Translations under genes and position numbers: made by a program
From: Reyranella massiliensis 521
GTDB taxonomy: Bacteria > Pseudomonadota > Alphaproteobacteria > Reyranellales > Reyranellaceae
Length of the DNA: 64,000 nucleotides
NCBI RefSeq assembly: GCF_000312425.1
Contig: NZ_HE997181.1
Coordinates: 3,074,729-3,138,728 of the forward strand
Direction: 5' to 3'
In this document: positions 29,346 to 39,834 of the stretch, piece by piece
Layout of the letters: the number at the start of each line of letters is the position of its first letter
How positions within the stretch are numbered: the first letter of the stretch is position 1
The notes under the pieces: model-generated
Seen by the model: the letters and a program-made list of their open reading frames with translations, nothing else
The model's database searches: none
What the model was told of the DNA's origin: nothing

Positions 29346-30635
29346 TCAGTCGTCGATGGCGTCTTCGAGGGTGCGCAGGCCGGGGCGCTTGGCCGAGACC
29401 AGCACCGCCATGTTTCCGGGCTTGTGCTGGTTCTTCCACATCTTGGTGTGGGCCTTGGGAATGTCGGCCCAGTCGAAGACCTCGCTCATGCAGGGATCGA
29501 TGCGACGCTCGATCACCAGCTGGTTGGCCTGGCTGGCCTGCAGCAGGTTGGCGAAGTGGCTGCCCTGGATGCGCTTCTGGCGCATCCACACGAAGCGGGC
29601 GTCCATGGTGAGGTTGTAGCCGGTGGTGCCGGCGCAGAAGACCACCATGCCGCCGCGCTTCACGATGAAGCACGAGACCGGGAAAGTCTGTTCGCCCGGA
29701 TGCTCGAAGACGAAATCGACGTCGTTGCCCTTGCCGGTATGTTCCCAGATCGCCGCACCGAACTTGCGGCACTTCTTCATGTACTCGGCATAGCCCGCCT
29801 GATCGTCGACGTCGGGCAGCTGGCCCCAGCAGTCGAAATCGTTGCGGTTGATGACGCCGCGTGCGCCGAGCGACATCACGAAGTCCTTCTTCGACGGATC
29901 GGAGATCACGCCGATGGCGTTGGCGCCTGCGGTGGCGATGAGCTGCACGGCCATGGAGCCGATGCCGCCTGCCGCGCCCCACACCAGCACGTTATGGCCG
30001 GGACGCAGGATGTGCGGACGATGGCCGAACAGCATGCGGTAGGCCGTGGCGAGCGTGAGGGTGTAGCAGGCACTCTCTTCCCAGGTGAGATGCTGGGCGC
30101 GCTTCATGAGCTGGCGGGCCTGCACCTTGCAGAACTGCGCAAACGAACCGTCGGGCGTCTCGTAGCCCCAGATGCGCTGGCTGGTGGAGAACATCGGATC
30201 GCCGCCGTTGCACTCCTCGTCGTCGCCATCGTCCTGGTTACAGTGGATGACGACCTCGTCGCCGACCTTCCACCGCTTCACCTTGGCGCCGACGGCCCAG
30301 ACGATTCCCGAGGCGTCGGAGCCCGCGATGTGGAACGGCTGCTTGTGCACGTCGAACGGCGAGATCGGCAGGCCGAGGCCCGCCCAGACGCCATTGTAGT
30401 TCACACCGGCTGCCATCACGAGAACCAGCACCTCGTCCTCGCCGATCGTGTGGGTCGGCACGACTTCGAGCTGCATGGACTGCTCGGGCGGACCGTGGCG
30501 GTCGCGCCGGATTACCCACGCATACATGTTCTTCGGCACGTGCCCGAGCGGCGGGATTTCACCGATCTCGTAAAGATCCTTCTTCGGCTGGTTGGCCGTG
30601 GGATGCTGGCGAGCCGCAAAAGCGACGACGGTCAT
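29346..30635 (-). CDS. ccr: Crotonyl-CoA carboxylase/reductase
   Basis: Reductively carboxylates crotonyl-CoA with NADPH and CO2 to ethylmalonyl-CoA, the key step of acetyl-CoA assimilation without a glyoxylate shunt. The 429-residue MDR-family protein shows the Ccr hallmarks: long N-terminus with IPPLGHVPKNMYAWVIRRDR, GVNYNGVWAGLGLP, HIAGSDASGIVW, VVIHCNQDDGDDEECNGGD, and the NADPH loop VWGAAGGIGSMAVQL. GGAGG precedes the ATG. Upstream region carries a TTGTGCGTTGCAA box and, farther, a 20-bp palindrome. Acyl-CoA dehydrogenase follows 13 bases downstream. Confidence 0.95.
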   Translation of the reverse strand: MTVVAFAARQHPTANQPKKDLYEIGEIPPLGHVPKNMYAWVIRRDRHGPPEQSMQLEVVPTHTIGEDEVLVLVMAAGVNYNGVWAGLGLPISPFDVHKQPFHIAGSDASGIVWAVGAKVKRWKVGDEVVIHCNQDDGDDEECNGGDPMFSTSQRIWGYETPDGSFAQFCKVQARQLMKRAQHLTWEESACYTLTLATAYRMLFGHRPHILRPGHNVLVWGAAGGIGSMAVQLIATAGANAIGVISDPSKKDFVMSLGARGVINRNDFDCWGQLPDVDDQAGYAEYMKKCRKFGAAIWEHTGKGNDVDFVFEHPGEQTFPVSCFIVKRGGMVVFCAGTTGYNLTMDARFVWMRQKRIQGSHFANLLQASQANQLVIERRIDPCMSEVFDWADIPKAHTKMWKNQHKPGNMAVLVSAKRPGLRTLEDAIDD

Positions 30636-30682
30636 GGCAAAGCCTCCTGCAATGCGGCAAAGCTATTGTTGCGCTCGCGAGA

Positions 30683-30695
30683 TTGCAACGCACAA
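30683..30695 (-). promoter_or_regulatory. TTGTGC-NN-TGC box upstream of ccr
   Basis: Minus strand reads TTGTGCGTTGCAA, symmetric at its ends (TTG-N7-CAA), 47 bases upstream of the ccr ATG. The same core stands twice between the phasin and wax synthase genes. A PhaR-like regulator is one candidate because PhaR sites are TGC/GCA-rich. Confidence 0.45.
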
Positions 30696-30800
30696 AATAC
30701 TATTCCGAAAGAATGACGCAGGGGAAAAACAATAAAATTACGCCCGCCTCGCGGAAATCACAGATTGCGCCCTGCGCAGGAGTCAGGGCAGGCTTCTCCC

Positions 30801-30820
30801 AGGTAAACGATCGTTTACCT
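30801..30820. promoter_or_regulatory. 20-bp perfect palindrome, TetR-type operator candidate
   Basis: AGGTAAACGATCGTTTACCT is fully self-complementary. It lies in the 214-base divergent spacer between ccr and the LLM oxidoreductase, 29 bases before the LLM ATG and 165 bases before ccr. The form is typical of TetR-family operators, but no TetR gene lies in the window. Confidence 0.65.
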
Positions 30821-30849
30821 CAAAGGCCTGAGTTTAGGGAGAAAGCGCC

Positions 30850-32124
30850 ATGAAGCTCATGTGGTTCCACCTGATGCCGTACACGGAGCTTCCCGACGAC
30901 TTCAATCAGAAGCACCCGAGCGTCTGGGTCGACATCCATTCCTCGCTGTTCGACCCCAAGCGCGCGCATCACATGTACAACGACTTCATGGACGAGCTCG
31001 AATACGCCGCCGAGCTCGGCTACGATGCGGTCTGTGTGAACGAGCATCATTCCAACGGCTACGGCCTGATGCCCTCGCCCAACCTCATCGCCTCGTCGCT
31101 GGCCCGTCGCACGACCGACACCGCGCTCTGCGTCATGGGCAATTCGCTGGCGCTCTACAATCCGCCGACGCGCGTGGCCGAAGAGTTCGCGATGATCGAC
31201 TGCATCTCGGGCGGCCGGCTGATCGCCGGCTTCCCGGTCGGCTCGCCGATGGACACCTGCTACGCCTATGGCCAGAACCCCAGCCTGCTGCGCGAGCGCT
31301 ATTACGAAGCGCACGACCTGGTGAAGAAGGCGTGGACCGAAAAGGACACCTTCGCCTTCTCGGGCCGCTACAACCAGCAGCGCTACGTCAACATCTGGCC
31401 GCGGCCGATCCAGAACGATCCGCATCCGCCGATCTGGATCCCGGGCGGCGGCTCGGTCGAGACCTGGCGGTGGTGCGCGGAGATGGACTACGTCTACTGC
31501 TACCTCTCCTACTACGGCTACAAGGCCGGGCTCAGCACGATGCAGGGCTTCTGGACGGAGATGGAGAAGCTCGGCAAGGACCGTAATCCCTACCGCGCCG
31601 GCTTCCTGCAGTTCGTGGGCGTCGCCGAAAGCCGCCAGCAGGCGCTCGATCTCTACACCGAGCCCGCCGAATACTTTTACGGCCGCTGCCTGCATGTCGA
31701 TGCCCGCTTCGCAACGCCGCCCGGCTACACGACGGAGGCCACGCAGCGCGCCGGCATCGAGAGCATGGTGGCCAAGGCGGCCAATACGGCGAGCTATTCG
31801 AGCAAGCTCAGCCTCAAGGCCACCAACATGAAGGACATCGTGGATGGCGGCTACGTCATCGTCGGCTCGCCCGATGAGGTCGTGGAGCAAATCCGCCACG
31901 TCGCCAAGAGCCTCAACGTCGGCCATCTCATGCTGCTGCTGCAGTACGGCAACATGAGCAAGGACACCACCAAGTACAACACGCGGCTGTTCGCCGAGAA
32001 GGTGATGCCGAAGGTCAAGGACCTGTTCGGTGAATGGGAAGACAAATGGTGGCCCAAACCGATGGCCAAGGGCCAGCGCGCCGCCGTCCCTGCCTTCCGT
32101 CCGCAAACCGTCGCCGCGGAGTAG
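30850..32124 (+). CDS. LLM class flavin-dependent oxidoreductase
   Basis: A 424-residue luciferase-like monooxygenase (bacterial luciferase/alkanal fold) using reduced FMN. Seen: N-terminal MKLMWFHLMPYTELP, AVCVNEHHSNGYGLMPSPN, the phosphate-site ISGGRLIAGFPVG, and WIPGGGSVETW. Substrate unknown; relatives oxidise aliphatic aldehydes, sulfonates, limonene or chelates. GGGAG precedes the ATG. The following alpha/beta hydrolase starts 4 bases after the stop, implying a monooxygenase-hydrolase pair such as ester formation then hydrolysis (inference). Confidence 0.92.
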   Translation: MKLMWFHLMPYTELPDDFNQKHPSVWVDIHSSLFDPKRAHHMYNDFMDELEYAAELGYDAVCVNEHHSNGYGLMPSPNLIASSLARRTTDTALCVMGNSLALYNPPTRVAEEFAMIDCISGGRLIAGFPVGSPMDTCYAYGQNPSLLRERYYEAHDLVKKAWTEKDTFAFSGRYNQQRYVNIWPRPIQNDPHPPIWIPGGGSVETWRWCAEMDYVYCYLSYYGYKAGLSTMQGFWTEMEKLGKDRNPYRAGFLQFVGVAESRQQALDLYTEPAEYFYGRCLHVDARFATPPGYTTEATQRAGIESMVAKAANTASYSSKLSLKATNMKDIVDGGYVIVGSPDEVVEQIRHVAKSLNVGHLMLLLQYGNMSKDTTKYNTRLFAEKVMPKVKDLFGEWEDKWWPKPMAKGQRAAVPAFRPQTVAAE

Positions 32125-32128
32125 TCCC

Positions 32129-32920
32129 GTGTCCCAGCCTGTGACGACGACCGTCGAGGTCAACGGTTTCCCCTGCCGCGTCTGGACCAAGGGCAAGGGC
32201 CCCAAGGTCGGCTTCCTGGCAGGCCTGGGTGGCCTGCCGCGCTGGCTACCGTTCCTCGACCGGCTCGCCGAAACCCGCACGGTGATCGCCCCGTCGCTGC
32301 CGGGATATCCGGGAGCGACCGGCCACACCGAGCTCGACAGTCACCTCGACTGGGTGCTGGCGGTACGCCAGCTGATCGACAAGGCGGGTCTCGCCGGAGC
32401 CGACCTAGTCGGCGCGTCGGTGGGCGGCGCCTTCGCGGCCGAAATGGCAGCGATCTTCCCGGCCCATGTCGGCCGGCTGGTTCTGGTCGCCCCCTTCGGC
32501 CTGTTCGATGCCCAGGAGCCGGCGGCCGACCCCTGGGCCCAGCGCCGGGACGTGCTGCCGGGCCTGATGTGCGCCGACGGCGGCAAGTGGACCGCTCTCG
32601 TGACGCCTCCGGAGGGCGCCAATTCCATCGAATGGCCGATCGAGATGAGCCGGGCCTCCGAAGCCGCCGCGCGCGCCTTCTGGCCGCTCGGCAATACGCG
32701 ACTGGAAAAGCGGCTCGGCCTGATCGCAGCCCCAACCCTCGTTCTGTGGGGCGACCGGGATGCCCTGCTGCCGCCGAGCTATGCACAGAAATTCGCGGCG
32801 GGGATCGGTGGGGGAAGTAACGGCGCGACGCGGGTCGAAACCGTCCCCGGGGCCGGCCATCTCGCCTACCTCGATCAACCCGAGGCCGTCGCCCGGGCGG
32901 TCCTGAGCCATCTCGGTTGA
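32129..32920 (+). CDS. Alpha/beta hydrolase
   Basis: A 263-residue alpha/beta hydrolase. The nucleophile elbow is LVGASVGGAFAAEMAAIFP (Ser in GASVGG), the acid lies near LVLWGDRDALLP, and the His is in VPGAGHLAYLDQP. Translation probably starts at GTG 32129, 7 bases after GGAG; a second GTG at 32141 is possible. Coupled to the LLM gene, so likely acts on its product. Confidence 0.88.
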   Translation: MSQPVTTTVEVNGFPCRVWTKGKGPKVGFLAGLGGLPRWLPFLDRLAETRTVIAPSLPGYPGATGHTELDSHLDWVLAVRQLIDKAGLAGADLVGASVGGAFAAEMAAIFPAHVGRLVLVAPFGLFDAQEPAADPWAQRRDVLPGLMCADGGKWTALVTPPEGANSIEWPIEMSRASEAAARAFWPLGNTRLEKRLGLIAAPTLVLWGDRDALLPPSYAQKFAAGIGGGSNGATRVETVPGAGHLAYLDQPEAVARAVLSHLG

Positions 32921-33037
32921 CAACTCCGTGATCGCTGAAAATCCCGGCGTTGCTGGGAAAACAGGCGCCCTTCGTGGTTGCGTCGCCAATTCTGATCGCT
33001 ATTGTCCGGCGCGTTAGGTTTTGCGAGGTGCACGGCA

Positions 33038-33637
33038 ATGACGAACCGTTCGATGAAGTTGACCGCGGGTTTCTCTTTGTTTGCGGCAGTTCTGGCGGTC
33101 GGGATGAGCCTGCCCGAGCGGCAGGTGGCGGCCCAGGTGAAGCCCGTTCCCCGCGAAGGCGTGGCCTTCAACGACACCGTGACCGCACGGGTCAAGATCG
33201 AGATGGTCGACCCCGAAAGCCGCACCGTCGCCTTCACCTCGACGACCGGCCAGCTCGTTATCCTTCCGGTGACGGACAGCGTCACCAACCTTGCGGCGAT
33301 CCAGGACAACTCGATGGCCAACGTCACCTACACCGAGGTGATCACCATGCTGAACCTGCGCCAGAAGGGCCCGGGTTCCAAGGAAGCCCGCCGCGACCAG
33401 ATGGACAACAAGCCCAATGCGACGGATGTCGAGGCCGGTCGCTTCACGCTGACGGTCGTCGGCGTCGACCTTGCCAAGAACTCCGTCTCGGTGATCGACG
33501 GCCGCGGCGGTGCGGTGCGCACCTACGCCGCGAACACGATCGCCAAGCAGGACATGCTGAAGAAGATCAAGGTCGGCGATGTCGTGATCGGCATGACGAC
33601 GCCGCTCCTGGTCACGGCGATCTCGCCGGCAAGCTGA
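33038..33637 (+). CDS. Hypothetical secreted protein
   Basis: A 199-residue protein with an N-terminal signal (about residues 6-30, ending near QVAA) and a beta-rich mature part. Blocks VKIEMVDPESRTVAFTSTTG and DLAKNSVSVIDGRGGAVRTY (seen as KNSVSVIDGRGGAVRTY) look like two related beta repeats with the pattern V-x-V-D-x-x-x-x-T-V. I do not recognise the family. GAGGTG precedes the ATG at 33038; an ATG at 33053 is also possible. A strong terminator follows, so it is probably a single-gene unit. Confidence 0.72.
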   Translation: MTNRSMKLTAGFSLFAAVLAVGMSLPERQVAAQVKPVPREGVAFNDTVTARVKIEMVDPESRTVAFTSTTGQLVILPVTDSVTNLAAIQDNSMANVTYTEVITMLNLRQKGPGSKEARRDQMDNKPNATDVEAGRFTLTVVGVDLAKNSVSVIDGRGGAVRTYAANTIAKQDMLKKIKVGDVVIGMTTPLLVTAISPAS

Positions 33638-33659
33638 CCCATCTCTCCGGACCCATGTG

Positions 33660-33690
33660 AAACGGCCGGCATTGCCGGCCGTTTTCTTTT
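33660..33690 (+). terminator. Intrinsic terminator after secreted-protein gene
   Basis: Perfect 11-bp stem AAACGGCCGGC / GCCGGCCGTTT with ATT loop, followed by TTTTCTTTT. The A run on the left lets it work for the convergent DUF427 gene as well, although that gene ends 10 bases to the right. Confidence 0.85.
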
Positions 33691-33700
33691 GCCGTTTTGC

Positions 33701-33985
33701 CTAGGACGTGACGCTGACGTCTTCCCAGAAGCCGATCCAGTGATCGACCGGCTGCATGCGCTGCTGCGGCGCCTCGTAGGACCAGGCCGCGCGCGAGCTG
33801 CGCCGATCGCCTTCGGCAACATCGTAGAATTGGACGCCATGGGGACATTTGAGATCGCTCGCCGTCCTGGGCGCGATCTGCAGCAGGTCCATGCGCACCG
33901 ACTCGCGAGGGAAATAGCGGTAGCCATCGACTTCGAGAGTCCGATCGCTTTCGGCGATCACCTTGCCCTGCCAAACAGCCTTCAT
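33701..33985 (-). CDS. DUF427 domain protein
   Basis: A 94-residue protein starting MKAVWQGKVIAESDRTLEVD, the standard beginning of DUF427 proteins, with YRYFPRESVRMDLL and the tryptophan-rich C-terminus DHWIGFWEDV. The family is widespread and uncharacterised. GGAGG lies just upstream of the ATG at 33985. It is monocistronic between a terminator and a divergent hydrolase operon. Confidence 0.88.
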   Translation of the reverse strand: MKAVWQGKVIAESDRTLEVDGYRYFPRESVRMDLLQIAPRTASDLKCPHGVQFYDVAEGDRRSSRAAWSYEAPQQRMQPVDHWIGFWEDVSVTS

Positions 33986-34149
33986 GACGGTCGTCCTCCG
34001 GTCATGCCCAGCATATGGGAAGCGCCCTTCACCCTGTCGAGGCCGTGCCTCGCGCAACCTCATTACCGCCCACATCATCGCGAAAACGCCGAAACGGACG
34101 CATCTCCGAAGCACGGGCAACTTACACCCGAGTAACCAAGGAGACAGCG

Positions 34150-34962
34150 ATGACCCGCCCCGCTTTCGCCGAACCCCGCGACGGCCACCTCCTCGCCTAT
34201 CGCGACGAAGGCAGTGGCCCTCCGGTCGTGTTCATCCATGGCTGGTCGCTGTCCGGCGCAATCTGGCAGCCGCAGCTCGACTTCCTCGTCGCCAACGGCC
34301 ATCGCGTCATCGTCTACGATCGGCGCGGCCATGGCCGGTCGGCAAAACCCGCGACCGGCTACGACTACGACACACTTTCCGACGATCTCGCCGCGATCCT
34401 CGCCTGTACCGGCGTCACCGAGGCGACGCTCGTCGGCCATTCGATGGGCAGCGGCGAGATCGCACGTTACTTCGCGCGGCACGGCGGCAGGCACATCGCT
34501 CGCACGGTCTTCGTGGCGCCGACCACGCCCTTTGCGCTCAAGACCGACGACAACCCCGAAGGCACGGACCGGGCAGCCTTCGACCAGCTCGTGGCCGTGC
34601 TCGAAGCCGATCCAAAGCAATATTTGACGGCCGGCGCTCCGAGCCTCGTCGGTCCCGACGCCCCGCCAGAAACGCTCACCTGGGCGCTCGACATGGCCTA
34701 TCAAGCCGATCCTCAGGCCCTGGTGAAATGCGTCCGTGCCTTTACCGAGACCGACTTCCGGTCCGACCTCGGGGCGATCAAAGTGCCGACCTTGGTCGTC
34801 TACGGCACGGCCGATCTGCCCATGATCGCCAGCAATGCCCGTCGCACGCATGCAGCGATTGCCGGCAGCCGCCTCGACGCCTATGAAGGCGCGCCCCACG
34901 GCTTGTTCATCACCGACCGCGAGCGCTTCAATGCCGACCTGCTCCGGTTTGCACGGAGCTAA
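34150..34962 (+). CDS. Alpha/beta hydrolase
   Basis: A 270-residue hydrolase of the non-heme haloperoxidase/esterase type. HGWSLSGAIWQPQ is the oxyanion region, DRRGHGRSAKP follows, the nucleophile is VGHSMGSGEIARY and the catalytic His is in GAPHGLFIT. Such proteins are esterases or perhydrolases; substrate not deducible. AAGGAG precedes the ATG. Followed after 5 bases by a thioesterase, then a small monooxygenase: a three-gene operon. Confidence 0.9.
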   Translation: MTRPAFAEPRDGHLLAYRDEGSGPPVVFIHGWSLSGAIWQPQLDFLVANGHRVIVYDRRGHGRSAKPATGYDYDTLSDDLAAILACTGVTEATLVGHSMGSGEIARYFARHGGRHIARTVFVAPTTPFALKTDDNPEGTDRAAFDQLVAVLEADPKQYLTAGAPSLVGPDAPPETLTWALDMAYQADPQALVKCVRAFTETDFRSDLGAIKVPTLVVYGTADLPMIASNARRTHAAIAGSRLDAYEGAPHGLFITDRERFNADLLRFARS

Positions 34963-34967
34963 TCAGC

Positions 34968-35741
34968 ATGGAGTCGATCTATCGCGTCGAGGGTGCCGCG
35001 GCCGAGACCAGCACCTTTGCCGGCGGGCCCTGGAACCCCAAGCTGCAGCACGGCGCTGCCCCCTCTTCACTCATCTGCTGGGCAGTCGAGCGTCTTCCTT
35101 CGCCTGTGCCGATGCGGGTCGTGCGCCTGACCGTCGATCTCATGCGCCCGGTGCCCGTCGCGCCCCTCACGATCGAGACCGAGATCGTCCGCGAAGGCCG
35201 CAAGATCCAGCTCGTGTCGGTGAAGCTGCTGGCCGACGGTGCCGAGGTGGTGCGCGCGAGCGCCCTGCGCATCCGCGTCGAGCCCAACGAGACGCCGGCC
35301 ATCGCGAACGGACCGGCTATAGCGCTGCCGATGCCCGACCTCTGCGGACCTCCGGATTTCTTTGCGACCGAGACGCCGTTCCTGAAGGGCATCGAAATGC
35401 GCGTCGCCAAGGGCGGCTTCCGCATCCCCGGCCCGGCGGCGATCTGGTATCGCGCGACCCGGCCGATCGTGGCCGACGCCGCGATCTCGCCACTGATGCG
35501 GGCCGCCATCGCCGCCGACTTCTGCAACGGCACCTCGTCGGTCTTCGACATGAAGGACTGGACCTTCATCAACGCCGATCTATCGGTGAGTCTCGGCCGC
35601 GAGCCGGTCGGCGAGTGGATCCTGCTCGATGCCGAAACCTGGGTCGGACCCGACTGCGTCGGCATCGCCGCGGCGCGCCTTGCCGATACAACGGGCTATT
35701 TCGGACGCGCCGTACAGAGCATCATCTTCGAGAAACGTTGA
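34968..35741 (+). CDS. Thioesterase family protein (double hotdog)
   Basis: A 257-residue acyl-CoA thioesterase-like protein with two hotdog halves. The N-terminal half has PKLQHGAAPSSLICWAVERL and VRLTVDLMRPVPVAPLTIET; the C-terminal half has NGTSSVFDMKDWTFINADLS with the region equivalent to the catalytic Asp. Proteins of this TesB-like type hydrolyse acyl-CoA esters. Middle gene of the hydrolase-thioesterase-ABM operon. Confidence 0.87.
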   Translation: MESIYRVEGAAAETSTFAGGPWNPKLQHGAAPSSLICWAVERLPSPVPMRVVRLTVDLMRPVPVAPLTIETEIVREGRKIQLVSVKLLADGAEVVRASALRIRVEPNETPAIANGPAIALPMPDLCGPPDFFATETPFLKGIEMRVAKGGFRIPGPAAIWYRATRPIVADAAISPLMRAAIAADFCNGTSSVFDMKDWTFINADLSVSLGREPVGEWILLDAETWVGPDCVGIAAARLADTTGYFGRAVQSIIFEKR

Positions 35742-35752
35742 GGGAGGCCCGG

Positions 35753-36060
35753 ATGCTGATCGTGCTCGCCGACGCCCGTTTCGATCCGGCGCAGGTCGAT
35801 CAGGTGCGCGCCCTCGCCCGCCCGATGATCGAAGCCTCGCGCGCCGAGCCGGGCTGCGCCGGCTACGACTATGCGTTCGACCTGCTCGAACCCGATCTGA
35901 TGCGGGTGCGCGAGTGGTGGAAGGACGAGCAGGCGCTCAAGGATCATTTCGCGACGCCGCACATGGCGGCATTCCTAAAGGGCCTGCACGCCCTCCGGCC
36001 CAAATCCGTCACCATCAAGTGTCACGAGCTGGGGCCCGAGCGGAAGATGCCGAACGCGGC

Positions 36061-36064
<4 letters not shown>
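35753..36064 (+). CDS. Antibiotic biosynthesis monooxygenase (ABM) domain protein
   Basis: A 103-residue ferredoxin-like ABM domain protein: [27 protein letters not shown] and the C-terminal [14 protein letters not shown] are typical of the YgiN-like group. These form dimers and act as cofactor-free quinol or anthrone monooxygenases, though many have no proven activity. GGGAGG precedes the ATG at 35753. Its stop overlaps the convergent cysS stop within TTAG. Confidence 0.86.
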
Positions 36065-37392
<1,328 letters not shown>

Positions 37393-37563
37393 CGCCCCTT
37401 GCTCCCGAATTCACATACGAACGAAGGCTGACCGGACCCGGGCGGGTCTCAGACCTCGATACATCGCGCGCTGAACGCGCCGGGGAGGAAGAACAGCGAC
37501 ATGGCGGCAACCTATACGAAGGGTTCTTGCCGCGCAATTGACGCCCGGCGGCAACGGCTTTCC

Positions 37564-38916
37564 TCAGGCGGTGCGACCACCGAGCCGCGCCTCGACCCGG
37601 GCGCGTCCGATCAGCGGCAGGAGCTTCGCCATCTCCGGGCCTTTCTCCTGCGCCGTCAGCGCCAGTCGCAGCGGATGGAAGAGCTGACGGCCCTTGCGGC
37701 CTGTCGCCGACGTGACGGCGCTCGTCCATGCTTTCCAGCTCGTTTCATCCCACGGGTCCGCCGGAAGGAGAGCGGCCGCTTCGGCGAGGAAGGCCGAATC
37801 TTCGAGGACCGGCGAAATGGGGCCGCTCACGACCGTCGCCCAATCCTTGGCGTCGCCCAAGGTCGCGATGTTTCCGCGAATGGCGAGCCAGAAGGCCTCG
37901 CCAAGATCGGACGCCATGCCGGCCAGCCGTTCCTTCACCGTCGCGTAGGGCAACATGTGCAAGGTGCGCGCGCTGAGCTGCGCGAGTTCATCCTCCGAGA
38001 AGCGGGCGGATGCGCGTCCGACTCGGGCAAAATCCATCGACGCCACGAGCGTGTCGAGCGAGGCGACGGGCTCGACGGCATCGGCGGTCCCCAATCGCGC
38101 CAGCAGGGCGGAGATGGCCAGCGCCTCGATGCCGCGTTCGCGCAGGTCGGCGATGGAGAGCGAGCCTGTCCGCTTGCTCAAGCCTCCACCCGCCGCATCG
38201 ACCAGCAGCGGCAGATGGGCAAAGACCGGCACGGCCGCCTCCAACGCCTGGAACATCTGGATCTGCGCGCCGGTGTTGGTGACGTGATCTTCGCCGCGGA
38301 TCACATGCGTAATGGCAAAGGCGATGTCGTCGACCACCGAGGTGAAGCTGTAGAGATAGGTGCCGTCGGCGCGCACGAGCACGGGATCGCTCTGGCTTGC
38401 TTCGTCGACATGCTGGGCACCGCGCACCATGTCGTCCCAGCGCACTTCTTCGGCAATGAGCTTGAACCGCCAATGCGGCCGGCGCCCCTCGCCCTCCAGC
38501 CGGCGGCGGTCGTCGTCGGAGAGTTTGAGCGCGGCACGGTCGTAGACCGGCGGACGGCCCTGCGCGAGCAATCGCTTGCGCTTGAACTCGAGTTCCTCCG
38601 GCGTCTCGTAGCAAGGGTAGAGCCGGCCGGCCGCGATCAGTCGGTCACGCGCAGCATCATAGTGCGCCAGGCGATCCGACTGTTTCTCTTTGCGATCCCA
38701 GTCGAGGCCGAGCCAGGCGAGATCGCGCTCGATCCCCTGCTCGAACTCCGCGCGGCTGCGGGCGCGATCGGTGTCGTCGAGGCGCAGGATGAACGTCCCG
38801 CCCTGCTGCTTGGCATAGAGCCAGTTAAACAATGCAGCCCGGATGTTGCCGACATGCAGCAGCCCGGTCGGGCTCGGCGCGAAGCGGACGACGGGTGGAG
38901 AGGCGGGAGAAACCAT
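37564..38916 (-). CDS. gltX: Glutamyl-tRNA synthetase
   Basis: Charges tRNA-Glu (and tRNA-Gln in organisms lacking GlnRS). The 450-residue class I enzyme has [20 protein letters not shown] (HIGH equivalent HVGN) at the N-terminus, [11 protein letters not shown] and the KMSKS equivalent [10 protein letters not shown]. The ATG at 38916 gives the standard N-terminus; longer in-frame starts upstream are not supported. Divergent from a dienelactone hydrolase. Confidence 0.96.
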   Translation of the reverse strand: MVSPASPPVVRFAPSPTGLLHVGNIRAALFNWLYAKQQGGTFILRLDDTDRARSRAEFEQGIERDLAWLGLDWDRKEKQSDRLAHYDAARDRLIAAGRLYPCYETPEELEFKRKRLLAQGRPPVYDRAALKLSDDDRRRLEGEGRRPHWRFKLIAEEVRWDDMVRGAQHVDEASQSDPVLVRADGTYLYSFTSVVDDIAFAITHVIRGEDHVTNTGAQIQMFQALEAAVPVFAHLPLLVDAAGGGLSKRTGSLSIADLRERGIEALAISALLARLGTADAVEPVASLDTLVASMDFARVGRASARFSEDELAQLSARTLHMLPYATVKERLAGMASDLGEAFWLAIRGNIATLGDAKDWATVVSGPISPVLEDSAFLAEAAALLPADPWDETSWKAWTSAVTSATGRKGRQLFHPLRLALTAQEKGPEMAKLLPLIGRARVEARLGGRTA

Positions 38917-39085
38917 GCGAGGCGACTTGTGGCGAGCGCGTGTTGGCGGGTCAAGCCGGCTCCGGCAGAGCAGCCCAAGCTGTTCTGGATGCAATAGAAT
39001 CCAGAGCACGACCTCCCACCCGCTGCTTCCAGCCGGCCGGGACGTGCTCTAGTGTCGCCGGCAACTGGAGAGGAAACCAACAAAC
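38917..39085. other. Divergent spacer with inverted repeats
   Basis: The 169-base gap between gltX and the dienelactone hydrolase gene contains TCTGGAT (38984-38990) and ATCCAGA (38999-39005), a 7-bp inverted repeat with an 8-base centre, and an 8-bp pair AGAGCACG (39003-39010) / CGTGCTCT (39043-39050). Either could be an operator or leader structure. No gene is visible. Confidence 0.35.
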
Positions 39086-39802
39086 ATGCACACGCAGGAC
39101 ATCGAATACAGTGCCGATGGCGTCCGCATGATCGGGCAGTATGTCGTCGACGACAGCAAGCCCGGCCGTCGTGCGGGGGTGCTGGTCTGCCACGAAGGGC
39201 CGGGCCTCACCGACCACACGAAGAAGATTGCCGCTCGACTGGCCGGCCTCGGCTACGCCGCCTTCGCCATGGACTATCACGGCGACGGCAAGCCGTTGGC
39301 CGACAGAACCCAGACGATGGCGCGGCTGGCTCCCTGGATGGCCGATCCCAGTGGGATCCGCACCCGCGCGCTCGCCGCCCTCGATGTGCTGAAGTCGCAG
39401 AAGGAAGTCGATCCCGCGAAACTCGCGGCCATTGGCTATTGCTTCGGCGGCACGACGGCCCTCGAGGTCGCCCGCAGCGGCGCCGATGTGAAGGCGATCG
39501 TGGGCTTCCACTCTGGCCTTGCGACGGCGCGGCCACAGGACGCGAAGAACATCAAAGGCAAGGTGCTGGTCTGTATCGGCGCCGACGATCCGATCATCCC
39601 GCCCGCGCAGCGCGCCGCCTTCGAAAGCGAAATGATGGCCGCCGGCATCGACTGGCGCCTGCAGCTTTATGGCGGCGCCGGCCACAGTTTCACCAATCCA
39701 GAGGCCGATTCGCGCGGCATGAAAGGCTTCTTCTTCCACGAGGCAACCGATCGCCGTTCGTGGAACGCCATGATCGAACTGTTCGACGAAACGCTGAAGT
39801 AG
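39086..39802 (+). CDS. Dienelactone hydrolase family protein
   Basis: A 238-residue alpha/beta hydrolase of the DLH type with a cysteine nucleophile: GYCFGGTTALEVARS. The acid is near CIGADDPIIPP and the His in GAGHSFTNPEAD. Classical members open dienelactones in chlorocatechol degradation; many homologues have other substrates. GGAGAGGAAA precedes the ATG. A Bug-type binding protein follows after 32 bases. Confidence 0.91.
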   Translation: MHTQDIEYSADGVRMIGQYVVDDSKPGRRAGVLVCHEGPGLTDHTKKIAARLAGLGYAAFAMDYHGDGKPLADRTQTMARLAPWMADPSGIRTRALAALDVLKSQKEVDPAKLAAIGYCFGGTTALEVARSGADVKAIVGFHSGLATARPQDAKNIKGKVLVCIGADDPIIPPAQRAAFESEMMAAGIDWRLQLYGGAGHSFTNPEADSRGMKGFFFHEATDRRSWNAMIELFDETLK

Positions 39803-39834
39803 AGCCACAAGAAACGCTTGGGAGGATTCCGACA

